A model generated the notes under the pieces. It was not told where the DNA came from. It saw only the letters and a program-made list of their open reading frames with translations, and did no database searches. 64,000 nucleotides of DNA from Hyphomicrobiales bacterium (lineage in GTDB: Bacteria > Pseudomonadota > Alphaproteobacteria > Rhizobiales > Beijerinckiaceae): positions 40,720 through 104,719 of the forward strand of contig JAQGKD010000059.1 of the NCBI GenBank assembly GCA_028290285.1, read 5' to 3'. The translations under genes were made by a program, and so were the position numbers. Shown here piece after piece: positions 17,080 through 26,239 of the stretch (positions are counted from its first letter, which is position 1; the number at the start of each line of letters is the position of its first letter).

Positions 17080-18249
17080 TTATGCAGCAGATCGCATCTG
17101 CCGCGCACGAATGTTTCTTACCGACTTCTCGAACGTCTCGCAAAAGACTTGCACGTCTTTTTCGCTTGATGCCCATCCGAAACTCACCCGCAGCGCCCCT
17201 TTGGCCAGATCGAGGTCGATCCCCATGGCCGCCAGCACGTGCGAGGGCTGCACCTTTCCCGAAGAGCAGGCAGAGCCCGAGGATACCGCCACGCCGCCGA
17301 GATCCAGCGCAATCAGCAGCGTTTCCGCCGGCACGCCGGGAACCGCCAGGGAACTCGTCTGCGCCAGGCGCTCCGCCCCGCGCCCGAAGACGACCACATC
17401 GGGGAAAGCAGCCCCGACTTTGGCCTCCAGCGCGTTCCGAAGCCCCGCAAGCCGCTCCATCTCGGTCTCGCGGTAACTAAGCGCCCATTCGGCCGCAGCG
17501 CCGAAGGCCGCAATGGCAGCCACGTTTTCGGTTCCGGCACGTACCCCGCGCTCCTGTCCGCCACCGCGCACCAGCGCCTGACCTATATGGAGACGCGTAT
17601 TGGCAAATGCGAGCGCGGCAACACCCTTTGGGCCGCCGATCTTGTGCGCGGACATGAAAACAGCGTCGGCGCCGAGCTTTTCGGGCGAGATATCAATGCG
17701 CCCTGCCGCTTGTACGGCATCGCAGACCACCAGACCGCCCGCAGCGTGAACAATGTCCGAGGCCTCGCGCACTGGCTGGACGACGCCCGTCTCATTGTTG
17801 GCGGCCTGGAGCGCCAGCATCACCCGAGCCGGAGCGGCAGCCGCGAGCATGGCCGAGAGAGCCGTGAGATCGATCGTCCCCTCCGCCGTCATCGGAACGA
17901 CCTCGACCTGAGCGGCAGTAAAGCGATGCCCTTGCAGCACGCATGCGTGCTCGCCCGCGCAGACGAACAATCGCTCGAGCGGCAGCCCGCCGTCCCCGAG
18001 CGAGGGCGTAAGCAGGAGATTGGCAGCCTCGGTTCCACCCGACGTGAACACGACATCGCGGACGCGTACGCCCATCAAGGCTGCGACCGAGGCGCGCGAA
18101 GTCTCGAGCGCCCGGCGCGCCATGCGGCCTTCAGCATGAATGGACGAGGGATTTCCGATCAGATCGAGCGCCGCGACCATCGCCTCGCGCGCCACGGGCA
18201 GCAGCGGGGAGGTCGCATTGTAATCGAGATAAACACGCTCGAGGCTCAT
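17080..18249 (-). CDS. Cysteine desulfurase, NifS/IscS-like (class I), first gene of suf operon
   Basis: 389 aa from MSLERVYLDYNATSP. Class I marks: YLDYNATSPLLP, PLP-binding AHKIGGPKGVAAL, and the mobile-loop Cys in SSGSACSSGKVQPSHVL. Alphaproteobacterial suf operons commonly begin with such a second desulfurase before sufB, so the operon has two enzymes of this activity (see SufS at 12104). No IscR gene lies upstream, where one is often found. The upstream 300 bp contains the Irr-like palindrome at 18450. Confidence 0.92.
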   Translation of the reverse strand: MSLERVYLDYNATSPLLPVAREAMVAALDLIGNPSSIHAEGRMARRALETSRASVAALMGVRVRDVVFTSGGTEAANLLLTPSLGDGGLPLERLFVCAGEHACVLQGHRFTAAQVEVVPMTAEGTIDLTALSAMLAAAAPARVMLALQAANNETGVVQPVREASDIVHAAGGLVVCDAVQAAGRIDISPEKLGADAVFMSAHKIGGPKGVAALAFANTRLHIGQALVRGGGQERGVRAGTENVAAIAAFGAAAEWALSYRETEMERLAGLRNALEAKVGAAFPDVVVFGRGAERLAQTSSLAVPGVPAETLLIALDLGGVAVSSGSACSSGKVQPSHVLAAMGIDLDLAKGALRVSFGWASSEKDVQVFCETFEKSVRNIRARQMRSAA

Positions 18250-18375
18250 ATCCGGACCCGGCAAGGAAGCGAGCGCCCACGCGTTTGCGAGGCTCTCACG
18301 TCACGACACACCAAAATGCTTGCAATTGAACCACCCCGGCGTGCTAGAAGGCCCCTCCGGCCCCTTGCTAGGCCT

Positions 18376-18397
18376 TGTGGATAACAAGTTTTCCACA
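18376..18397. promoter_or_regulatory. Inverted pair of DnaA-box-like 9-mers
   Basis: TGTGGATAA (18376-18384) is the exact reverse complement of the DnaA box TTATCCACA; TTTTCCACA (18389-18397) is one mismatch from it. They face each other four bases apart in the divergent intergenic region between the suf operon and the hydrolase gene. They could bind DnaA or be a chance inverted repeat; nothing else suggests an origin here. Confidence 0.4.
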
Positions 18398-18449
18398 GGC
18401 GCTTTTAACTCGGAGCCGTGCCAGCCCCTGCTCGGCGGCAGGACGCACT

Positions 18450-18466
18450 GTTAGAATAATTCTAAC
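18450..18466. promoter_or_regulatory. Irr-box (iron control element)-like palindrome
   Basis: GTTAGAATAATTCTAAC is a perfect inverted repeat (8-bp arms, central A) and contains TTAGAA-N3-TTCTAA, the core of the Irr/ICE motif of Rhizobiales. Irr is a haem-sensing Fur-family regulator, and suf operons are known Irr targets in this order. It lies in the divergent region about 200 bp before the NifS-like gene and about 100 bp before the hydrolase gene. Confidence 0.7.
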
Positions 18467-18568
18467 GGCATTTAGAGGTCGCGTCCAACGCAAGTCAAGT
18501 GAAGGGGCTCGCTGAAGCTGCCTTTGAATAGCCCCGGCCAGCGCCGCGGCCCGCCTCGTGGGGATAAT

Positions 18569-19246
18569 ATGCCTGAAGTCATTTTCACCGGACCTGCCGG
18601 CCGCCTCGAAGGCCGCTTTCATCCCTCCAAGCAGCGCGGCGCGCCGATCGCGGTGATCTTGCATCCGCACCCCCAGTTCGGGGGCACGATGAACAACCAG
18701 ATCGTCTACAACCTCTATTACACGTTCGCCGAACGCGGCTTCTCGGTGCTGCGATTCAACTTTCGCGGCGTCGGCCGCAGCCAGGGCGCATTCGACCACG
18801 GCACTGGTGAACTATCGGATGCGGCAGCGGCTCTCGACTGGGTACAGACGATCAACCCTGAAGCGCGGGCCTGCTGGATCGCGGGCGTCAGCTTTGGCTC
18901 GTGGATCGGCATGCAATTGCTGATGCGCCGTCCGGAGATCGAAGGCTTCATCTCCATCGCGCCGCCGGCCAACCGCTTCGATTATTCCTTCCTCGCGCCC
19001 TGCCCGTCCTCAGGCCTGTTCGTCCACGGCGATCAGGACCGCGTGGCTCCGATCAAGGAAGTCATGGCGCTGATCGAGAAGCTGAAGACCCAAAAGGGCA
19101 TCCAGATCGAACATGCGGTCATCCCCGGCGCGAACCACTTCTTCGAAAATCGCGTCGACGAGCTGATCGCCGAAATCGGCGCCTACCTCGACCGCCGCCT
19201 GGACAACCCGCCGCGCCTGCCGACACCGGCCCGCAGCAAGGCCTGA
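18569..19246 (+). CDS. Alpha/beta hydrolase family protein
   Basis: 225 aa from MPEVIFTGPAGRLEGRF. It has HPHPQFGGTMNN early, RFNFRGVGRSQG, the nucleophile elbow GVSFGSWIG, and a late HGDQDRVAP acid region with a His in GANHFF, matching compact serine hydrolases with a Ser-Asp-His triad. The substrate is unknown. It is divergent from the suf operon and shares its regulatory region, an arrangement seen in other Rhizobiales. An upstream TTG at 18524 would add 15 residues but is less convincing. Confidence 0.87.
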   Translation: MPEVIFTGPAGRLEGRFHPSKQRGAPIAVILHPHPQFGGTMNNQIVYNLYYTFAERGFSVLRFNFRGVGRSQGAFDHGTGELSDAAAALDWVQTINPEARACWIAGVSFGSWIGMQLLMRRPEIEGFISIAPPANRFDYSFLAPCPSSGLFVHGDQDRVAPIKEVMALIEKLKTQKGIQIEHAVIPGANHFFENRVDELIAEIGAYLDRRLDNPPRLPTPARSKA

Positions 19247-19268
19247 GCCGGCACACACAATCGCGCGA

Positions 19269-19391
19269 CCCTTCTCCCATTGGGAGAAGGGGGCCGTGGA
19301 ACGGCCGGATGAGGGATTTTGGACTCTCAAGACCGATAGCGTAACCCCTCTTCAGTCAGCTCCGCTGACAGCTTCTCCCACTGGGAGAAGC
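19269..19391. repeat. Multi-hairpin intergenic repeat (CTTCTCCC type)
   Basis: Four perfect small inverted repeats follow each other: CCCTTCTCCCA/TGGGAGAAGGG (19269-19291), GGCCGT/ACGGCC (19292-19306), GTCAGC/GCTGAC (19355-19369) and GCTTCTCCCA/TGGGAGAAGC (19371-19391). The outer two share the CTTCTCCC core. Such elements recur between genes in many rhizobial genomes. Here it sits between convergent genes (hydrolase and anmK) and may also serve as a transcript end. Confidence 0.75.
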
Positions 19392-19417
19392 AGGGGCGCG
19401 TTGCCTTCAACGGCGCC

Positions 19418-20539
19418 TCACTTCAGCTGACAGAGCACCCCGCCTGTCATCGCCACGGGGACACCCGTCGTGCCCGGAAAACTCAGCGGCGCTCCATGCA
19501 GGCTGCGCACGGCGAGGTAGGCGAAAGCCTGCGCCTCCATGGCATCCGACGACCAGCCGAAATCCTCCGCCTTTTTGACGTCGCATCCAAGAGCGCGCGC
19601 CAGCATGGCCAGCAGCGTCGGATTGCGCGCGCCCCCTCCGCATACGACCCAGAGACCCGGCGCGCGCGCCAGATGCGGGACCAGCCGGGCGACGGCCTCC
19701 GCCGTGAATGCCGTCAGCGTCGCAGCCCCGTCTTCCGTTGAGAGATGCGACACGGCGGCATTCGTGAAATGGTTACGGTCAAGGCTCTTGGGGGGTGCTG
19801 CCGCAAAGAAATCATGGGCCAGCAGCGTCCGCACCACGGTGACGTCGACCTGTCCCGCAGCGGCCAGCGCCCCGTCACGGTCGAAGGGCTCACCCGTCCG
19901 CGCCAGCACGAAATCGTCGAGCAGCGCGTTGCCCGGCCCGGTGTCGCAGGCGATCGGATCGGCGTCCCCCTCCAGAATCGTGGCGTTCGAAACGCCGCCT
20001 ACGTTCAGCAGCGCGACGACCTCAGGCAGATCGCGTCCCTGCGCACGCGCCTGCATGACAAGCGCGCGGTGATATGCCGGCACGAGCGGTGCACCCTGCC
20101 CGCCAGCCGCCACGTCGGCGGACCGGAAATCGTAAACGACAGGCCGCGCCAGAGCCTCCGCAAGCTCCTCGCCGTCGCCGATCTGCACCGTGAGCCGGAT
20201 TTCGGGCCGATGCAGCACGGTCTGGCCGTGGAAGCCGATGACATCCACGCTCTCGCGCGCAATGCCGTGCTCGCGGCAGAATTGCTCCACCGCCTGCGCA
20301 TGAGCCCGCGTCACAAAGGCCTCTGCCTGCGGCAGGATGCCGGGCCGGTCGGCCGCATCTACCAGCCCCTTGGCGTCGGAGAGCGCCGCCCGCAGCAATC
20401 GCCGCTCGGCATCCGAATACGGCCTGAAACCGGGAGGCCCCTGCACGACATGATCGACGCCATCCGTCTCGATCAGTGCGACGTCGACGCCGTCCATGGA
20501 GGTGCCGGACATGAGACCTATGGCGCGAAGAATGGGCAT
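19418..20539 (-). CDS. anmK: Anhydro-N-acetylmuramic acid kinase
   Basis: 373 aa from MPILRAIGLMSGTSMDGVDV; GGAG lies upstream of the ATG at 20539. AnmK phosphorylates anhydroMurNAc and opens its anhydro ring to MurNAc-6-P during peptidoglycan recycling. The GTSMDG ATP-binding motif, FHGQTVLHRP, and NVGGVSNATIL with DTGPGNALLDD are family signatures. NagZ, which acts earlier in the same pathway, is encoded at 55629. It is divergent from tyrS. A farther upstream start at 20620 would add an unlikely 27-residue extension. Confidence 0.95.
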   Translation of the reverse strand: MPILRAIGLMSGTSMDGVDVALIETDGVDHVVQGPPGFRPYSDAERRLLRAALSDAKGLVDAADRPGILPQAEAFVTRAHAQAVEQFCREHGIARESVDVIGFHGQTVLHRPEIRLTVQIGDGEELAEALARPVVYDFRSADVAAGGQGAPLVPAYHRALVMQARAQGRDLPEVVALLNVGGVSNATILEGDADPIACDTGPGNALLDDFVLARTGEPFDRDGALAAAGQVDVTVVRTLLAHDFFAAAPPKSLDRNHFTNAAVSHLSTEDGAATLTAFTAEAVARLVPHLARAPGLWVVCGGGARNPTLLAMLARALGCDVKKAEDFGWSSDAMEAQAFAYLAVRSLHGAPLSFPGTTGVPVAMTGGVLCQLK

Positions 20540-20652
20540 GGACGACTCCGAAAAACAGCCCGCAACATAGCCCAGAATGAACCCCGCCGCGCCCTTCAGT
20601 TGCGCCGCCGGGTCTTTCAACCTAAATCTCGCGCCTCAAACGAGGTCCTGCC

Positions 20653-21915
20653 ATGCTCCCCGCCTTCCAGCCGAAATCCGAATTCCTGACCACGCTGACC
20701 CAGCGCGGCTTCATCCATCAATGTTCGGATCTCGCCGGAATCGATGAGAAGGCGCTGGCGGGCGAACTCGTCGCCTACATCGGCTTCGATTGCACGGCCT
20801 CCTCGCTGCACATCGGCTCGCTCGTGCAGATCATGATGCTGCGCTGGCTGCAGAAGACGGGTGGCAAGCCGATGCCGCTGATGGGTGGCGGCACGACTCA
20901 GGTCGGCGATCCCTCGGGCAAGGACGAGAGCCGCAAGCTGCTGTCGCTCGACCAGATCGAGGCCAACAAGCAGGGCATCAAGCAGGTCTTCACGAAGTTC
21001 CTGACCTTCGGCGACGGCAAGGCCGACGCTGTGATGACCGACAATGCGGAATGGCTGACCGCCCTGAAATACATCGACTTCCTGCGCGACGTCGGCCGCC
21101 ACTTCTCGGTCAACCGCATGCTGTCGATGGACTCTGTCAAGATGCGCCTCGAGCGCGACCTGGAACTGTCCTTCATCGAATTCAACTACATGTGCCTGCA
21201 GGCCTACGACTTCGTCGAACTGAACCGGCGCCATGGCGTCAACCTGCAGATGGGCGGCTCCGACCAGTGGGGCAATATCGTCACCGGCATGGATCTCGGC
21301 CGCCGCATGGGCACCAGCCAGCTCTATGCGCTGACCTCGCCGCTGCTGACCACCGCCTCGGGCGCGAAGATGGGCAAGACGGCTTCGGGCGCGATCTGGC
21401 TGAACGCCGACATGCTGCCCGTCTATGACTACTGGCAATATTGGCGCAACACGGAGGATGAGGACGTCGGCCGTTTCCTTCGTTTGTTCACCGAACTGCC
21501 GCTCGAAGAGATCAGCCGCCTCGAAGCCCTCGGTGGCGCCGAGATCAACGAGGCCAAGAAGATCCTGGCCAACGAGGCCACTGCCATGCTGCACGGCCGT
21601 CCGGCCGCCGACATGGCCTCCGACACTGCCCGCAAGACGTTTGAGGAAGGCGTGCTCTCCAACGACCTGCCGACCATCAGCGTTACGCAGGCCGAATGGT
21701 CAGCCGGCATCGGCATACTCACGGCCTTCGTGAAGGCCGGGCTCGTCGCCTCCACGGGCGAAGCGCGCCGCCAGATAAAGGGCGGCGGCCTGCGCCTGAA
21801 CGATGCCGCCGTCAGCGACGAACGCGCGGTCCTGACGCACGGCGATCTCACCGGCGACGGAGTGGTGAAACTCTCGCTCGGCAAGAAGAAGCACGTGCTG
21901 CTGAAGCCGGTCTGA
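20653..21915 (+). CDS. tyrS: Tyrosyl-tRNA synthetase
   Basis: 420 aa class I synthetase. [16 protein letters not shown] carries the HIGH-type motif (HIGS), GGSDQWGNI the tyrosine site, and [10 protein letters not shown] the KMSKS-type loop. A C-terminal S4 RNA-binding domain begins near 350 ([17 protein letters not shown]). It charges tRNA-Tyr. Only 7 bp separate its stop from the convergent YhdP-like gene. Confidence 0.97.
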   Translation: MLPAFQPKSEFLTTLTQRGFIHQCSDLAGIDEKALAGELVAYIGFDCTASSLHIGSLVQIMMLRWLQKTGGKPMPLMGGGTTQVGDPSGKDESRKLLSLDQIEANKQGIKQVFTKFLTFGDGKADAVMTDNAEWLTALKYIDFLRDVGRHFSVNRMLSMDSVKMRLERDLELSFIEFNYMCLQAYDFVELNRRHGVNLQMGGSDQWGNIVTGMDLGRRMGTSQLYALTSPLLTTASGAKMGKTASGAIWLNADMLPVYDYWQYWRNTEDEDVGRFLRLFTELPLEEISRLEALGGAEINEAKKILANEATAMLHGRPAADMASDTARKTFEEGVLSNDLPTISVTQAEWSAGIGILTAFVKAGLVASTGEARRQIKGGGLRLNDAAVSDERAVLTHGDLTGDGVVKLSLGKKKHVLLKPV

Positions 21916-21922
21916 TCCAGCC

Positions 21923-24900
21923 CTATCGCCGTGCCGGCGCATATTGCATCGGCGCGGCGGCGGCCGGCGGCGCGGCCTGCGGATATTGCTCCGTGCCGAT
22001 TTCGCCAGCCCCGAAAATCTTGCGCAAAAAGCCCGGCGCTATCGCCGACAGCGGGTTGATCGTCAGCACGGGCGCACTGGCAGGACCGCTGATGCGATAG
22101 TTCACGCCAAACAGCCCCTCGTTCGAGCCGCCGCCGAGGATGACGCCGAAAATCGGGATTTTCGAGAAGAGATTGTTGAGGCCATAGGCGGGCACGAAGG
22201 TGCCGGTCATGCTGACGCGATCGTTCACCGTGTCGATCACGCCTTCCATCGTCGTGCCGACCTGCTGCCCGTAGATGACGCCGTCATGCATCTCGATGCG
22301 GCCGTCGCCGCGCGTGAAATTCACCTGCATCTTGGTGAAGGACGCGGCAGTGGTGTCGATCTTGATCTGGCCGGTGCGGTCGCGCGCGGCCACTCCCTCC
22401 GTCACAAGGCGCCGCAGCGCGGGTTCATTGCGCACGATGAAATCACGCACGCTGATCAGCCCGTCGACGCGGCCGTCGGCGATCTGGGCCAGGAAGGACA
22501 GCTTGCCGCCCTCCATGCGCTTGTAGAAATCGAAGAAGGACAGCAGCGCCCCGCCGTCGTTGGTGGTGACGCTCAGCTGCGGCAACCCGCCATTCGTCGG
22601 GCGCGCCATGCTGCCGTTGACGGCCTCGCGACCGAAGCGGCCGTTGAGCTGGAACTGGCGGACCACCCCACCGCGACGAGAGAGCTTCAGGTCTACGCCC
22701 GACAGAGCCTGCTTGTTGTTGCCGGTGACGAGGCCCGCTTTCAGATCGAGTTCGATATCCTTTGACGGGTTCGTCCTGTCGCGGCCCGCAGCCCCGTCGA
22801 CCCCGGTCGCGACGAGCTTCAGGAGCGGGCGTGCGTCGATGGTGCTGCCGCGCACGACCAGCTTCAATCCATCCTTCGTCTGCTCTGCGTCCACTTTCAT
22901 GTCGTCGCCGGGTGACAACCGCAATTGCGAAAGCTTCGCGGATTGGAAAGCTCCGTTCGGATCGAGTTCGACGAGGCCTTTGGCTACGGTCGTGCCGCCA
23001 TCGAAGACGAATTGCTCCAGATCAGGCCCCGACGGATCGTTGACGAGCAGAAAAGATGCCTTTGCCGGCTTGCCAGCTGCCTTCACATAGCCCGGCAGCA
23101 GATTGTCGATGGCCGCGCGGGAGAAATCGATTTCGACCTGCGCCTGTGATTTTTCGGTCTGGCCGAGCACCGCCGTCATGCGCGCGCCGATGGGACCGGT
23201 GAGCGACGGCCCGAAGCTCATGCCGAGCTTGGTGCGGGCTGCATCGTCAAGCGTCATCCCGATAATGGCTTCGGTCGGCCCCTGCTTGGGCTTGCGCAAT
23301 TCGATCGTCGCGGGTGCGCCGAACATCTTGCCCTGCCCGCTCGCGCGCAACGTGCCTCGCTCCGCCGTAAGGTTGAGAGTTGCGGCATCGAGCTTTTCCT
23401 TGCCCACGAGCCGGTCCACGGAAAAGTTCGTGAGCGTCGCACTCGCCCGGATCGCCGTGTCATCGGGCGTCACGTTCTTGCCGAGCTTCATGTCGATGGC
23501 GACACGCCCGTCGACTTGACCTCGGACGGTCGTGTTGTCGATGGGCAATTGCGCATAGGGCTTGAGCGCGTCGCGGTCGAACAGGTCGGCCAGCGTGTCG
23601 AGATTGCCGGTCAGCCGCACGTTGATGGCGGCCGGCACCGGCTTGCTCTCGGTTTCCGGCACGCTGAAGGAGCCCTCGACGAGGCTGATCTTCTGGGTCG
23701 GAGAGACCTCCATCTGTCCGCGCGTGGCGACGAAGCTCGACGTATGCCCAGTCACGACCCCCGATCCATCGACTGCGGACAAGGGTGGGATGCCCGGCAG
23801 GATGCGCGCCGCCATGTTCGACAGATTGAAATCCAGCCGGATACTCTGGTCGGGCGGCGGGCGCTGGTCGCGAACTGCGGCGATCGCGCCGGCGTCGAAA
23901 TCGAGCTTGAGGTTCGCCCCTTCGACGGTGCCCCCCTGAAGATTCTGGATGAACCAGGCCCGCACCTCGGGTGCCACCGCGCTGGGCCAGAGCCGCACCA
24001 CCGAAGACGCAGGCATGCGGCCGCCCACCGCGCCGATCCGAAGATGCGGACCCGAGTCGGTAATGCTGACCTCACCATCCATTTGAAAATTCACGTCGGG
24101 CCCGAGAAGCTCGAGCTTGTCGAGCACCAGACGCTTCTCCTCAGTGAAGAGATTGGCGGCCAGCGTCGCCCGCTCGAGCGCAATGGGCTTCTGGTTGGGA
24201 CGCTCGACGCCGAACATGCTGGGCGCGACGGTGCGCCCCTCGATCCGCCAGCCTTCCCCAGGAGCGGCCGGCGGCGTGATCGAGCCCGCGACGACGAAAT
24301 GGGTTTCCCCGGCGAAAAACTGCGTGGTGTCGAGATCGAACCGCCGGGAAATGGCGTTCCAGCGGAATAGTCCGGTAATCTCGTCCACCTGAACGGGCTC
24401 ATGATCGGGGTCATGCAGAAAGAAGAAACCCGCCCCGGCCCCGAAGCGTCCCTCCGCGCTGCTGATATTGCCGTCCTCTCCGAGGGTGACCTGCAGCTTG
24501 GAGGACATCGGCATGTCGAAATCGAAACCTGGATCGCGCAATCCGGCGACCAACGCGATTTCGTCGAGCGTTATGTCACGCAACTCAAGATCGAGCTTGC
24601 GCTTTTCTCCGGGCTGCCCGCTCGCATTGGCCTCCACTTCCCAGCGCCCATTGGGACCGCGGGCCGAAAGCTTGAGGTGGACGCCTGCGCTCGTCTTGTT
24701 GAAGGCGAGTTCGAGACCGTCGAAGATCGTGACCTGATGCGCGGTCTGGTCGTCGAAGACGAGCCGTCCACGCGAGATGCCAAGACGTTCGAGGGAGCCG
24801 AGCGGGCTGTCGCCGCTCGTGGCCGAATCGAGCAGGCTTTTCAACGCCTCGGCGATCTGGTGCATGGCGTCGCTGGGTGTCGGCGCGGCCACCACCACCC

Positions 24901-25510
24901 CTTCGGGCGGCGCGTCGGGCATCACCACGGCAGGCGCATCGCCCACTGGCATGAGCGCACGCGTCAGAACGATGGGCTCGGAGCCGGCCGAAATCGCAAC
25001 GGCGCCATCCGGCAGCACCGACAGCCGGACCTCGACGTCGAAGACCTCCAGCCGCCGTGGCGAGACAGCCCCGAAGAGGAGGGAAACCGGATCGACCGAC
25101 ACGTTCGCCTTAGGGGCGGCGATGATCGGCCGGCCGCCACTTCCGTTCATGGCGAAGCCTGAGACGGAGAGTGCCGGACCGTCGTCCGCGCCCTCGATCT
25201 GCATTGGACCGAGCACGAAGCTGTAGGCCTTGCCCATCCGCGATTTCAGGGCGGCCGCAAGCGTTGAGTTCAGGCTGTCGACGGCAATCGGGCCTTTCGC
25301 GATCCGCGCAAAAAACAGAGCGCCGGAACCCGCGATCAGAAGGGTCAGAAGGCAGAACACGGCACCGAGAGAGAGAAGCCAGCGCTTCCGGCGGCTGAAG
25401 CGCCGGCGCGTCGGCCGCAAGAGGACGCACGCCTCCCCCGAGGCAGTCTCCGAGACACGCCCCACCACCTGGCCGGCCCGGCCCCCATTATCCTGTGTCT
25501 GTTCGACCAA
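21923..25510 (-). CDS. Large YhdP/AsmA-like inner-membrane protein (DUF3971)
   Basis: Up to 1195 aa. One transmembrane segment (WLLSLGAVFCLLTLLIAGSGALFF, about residues 43-67) anchors a long periplasmic beta-rich domain of the AsmA/TamB/YhdP superfamily, which forms lipid-transfer bridges between the two membranes. The C-terminus (GLNNLFSKIPIFGVILGG, GLFGVNYRISGP) is the AsmA-like C-terminal signature. The frame has no early ATG: an in-frame stop lies just before a TTG at 25510, and GTG codons at 25468 and 25465 are alternatives, so the true start is non-ATG and uncertain. Divergent from bcp. Confidence 0.87.
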   Translation of the reverse strand: MVEQTQDNGGRAGQVVGRVSETASGEACVLLRPTRRRFSRRKRWLLSLGAVFCLLTLLIAGSGALFFARIAKGPIAVDSLNSTLAAALKSRMGKAYSFVLGPMQIEGADDGPALSVSGFAMNGSGGRPIIAAPKANVSVDPVSLLFGAVSPRRLEVFDVEVRLSVLPDGAVAISAGSEPIVLTRALMPVGDAPAVVMPDAPPEGVVVAAPTPSDAMHQIAEALKSLLDSATSGDSPLGSLERLGISRGRLVFDDQTAHQVTIFDGLELAFNKTSAGVHLKLSARGPNGRWEVEANASGQPGEKRKLDLELRDITLDEIALVAGLRDPGFDFDMPMSSKLQVTLGEDGNISSAEGRFGAGAGFFFLHDPDHEPVQVDEITGLFRWNAISRRFDLDTTQFFAGETHFVVAGSITPPAAPGEGWRIEGRTVAPSMFGVERPNQKPIALERATLAANLFTEEKRLVLDKLELLGPDVNFQMDGEVSITDSGPHLRIGAVGGRMPASSVVRLWPSAVAPEVRAWFIQNLQGGTVEGANLKLDFDAGAIAAVRDQRPPPDQSIRLDFNLSNMAARILPGIPPLSAVDGSGVVTGHTSSFVATRGQMEVSPTQKISLVEGSFSVPETESKPVPAAINVRLTGNLDTLADLFDRDALKPYAQLPIDNTTVRGQVDGRVAIDMKLGKNVTPDDTAIRASATLTNFSVDRLVGKEKLDAATLNLTAERGTLRASGQGKMFGAPATIELRKPKQGPTEAIIGMTLDDAARTKLGMSFGPSLTGPIGARMTAVLGQTEKSQAQVEIDFSRAAIDNLLPGYVKAAGKPAKASFLLVNDPSGPDLEQFVFDGGTTVAKGLVELDPNGAFQSAKLSQLRLSPGDDMKVDAEQTKDGLKLVVRGSTIDARPLLKLVATGVDGAAGRDRTNPSKDIELDLKAGLVTGNNKQALSGVDLKLSRRGGVVRQFQLNGRFGREAVNGSMARPTNGGLPQLSVTTNDGGALLSFFDFYKRMEGGKLSFLAQIADGRVDGLISVRDFIVRNEPALRRLVTEGVAARDRTGQIKIDTTAASFTKMQVNFTRGDGRIEMHDGVIYGQQVGTTMEGVIDTVNDRVSMTGTFVPAYGLNNLFSKIPIFGVILGGGSNEGLFGVNYRISGPASAPVLTINPLSAIAPGFLRKIFGAGEIGTEQYPQAAPPAAAAPMQYAPARR

Positions 25511-25654
25511 ACGGTTTCATACTCTGCTGGACTGACGGTGCTTTCGCGGCGATTCGACTGAGACTATAGAAAAGTTAGAGCTCTGATGCGCGATCCGCGT
25601 GGTTGGCCTGTGCGTATTGCACTCGCCGTTCAATGAGACGAAAGGAAGGCGACT

Positions 25655-26125
25655 GTGTCTGCCAAGCTGGAAACAGGTGCTGTTGCACCGCAATTCGACC
25701 TGCCTGCCGACGGCAGCGGCCGCGTGACCTCTGCCTCTCTGGCGGGGAAGAAAGTCGTTCTGTACTTCTATCCCAAGGACGACACCTCGGGCTGTACGCA
25801 GGAAGCCATAGAGTTCAACGGCTTGCGCAAGGATTTCGAGGCGGCGAATGCTACGATTCTGGGGGTCTCGCCAGACTCGGTAAAGAGCCACGACAAGTTC
25901 AAGACAAAGCACGGGCTGGAATTCGGACTCGCCTCGGACGAGGAGAAGACCATGCTCCAGGCCTATGGCGTCTGGGTCGAGAAGAGCATGTACGGCCGCA
26001 AATATATGGGCGTCGAGCGCACTACGGTCCTGATCGGCGCGGACGGCCGGATTGCGCGGATCTGGAACAAGGTAAAGGTTCCTGGCCACGCCAAGGAAGT
26101 TCTCGAGGCCGCCCGCTCGCTTTAA
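25655..26125 (+). CDS. bcp: Peroxiredoxin, Bcp/PrxQ family
   Basis: 156 aa with a GTG start preceded by AAAGGAAGG. The thioredoxin-fold peroxidase reduces hydroperoxides. The peroxidatic Cys is in YPKDDTSGCTQEAIEF. The resolving Cys found five residues later in E. coli Bcp is replaced (EAIEF), and the protein has no other cysteine, so it must act as a 1-Cys type reduced by an external thiol. Other family marks are GVSPDSVKSHDKF and RTTVLIGADGRI. Confidence 0.93.
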   Translation: MSAKLETGAVAPQFDLPADGSGRVTSASLAGKKVVLYFYPKDDTSGCTQEAIEFNGLRKDFEAANATILGVSPDSVKSHDKFKTKHGLEFGLASDEEKTMLQAYGVWVEKSMYGRKYMGVERTTVLIGADGRIARIWNKVKVPGHAKEVLEAARSL

Positions 26126-26239
26126 GCGCGGGCCTGGCGCGGAAACGAACCCAGCGGAATCAAGGAGTGTCACGGCGTTCCGCGATAGCCCGTCCATGTT
26201 ATGACTGCGTTCCGGCTCACCCTTGAGAGGACCGCCAGC

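Noticed and set aside
18250..18568. Chromosome origin because of DnaA-like boxes
   Set aside because: Only two boxes, no AT-rich unwinding region or replication genes nearby; more likely local regulation or chance.
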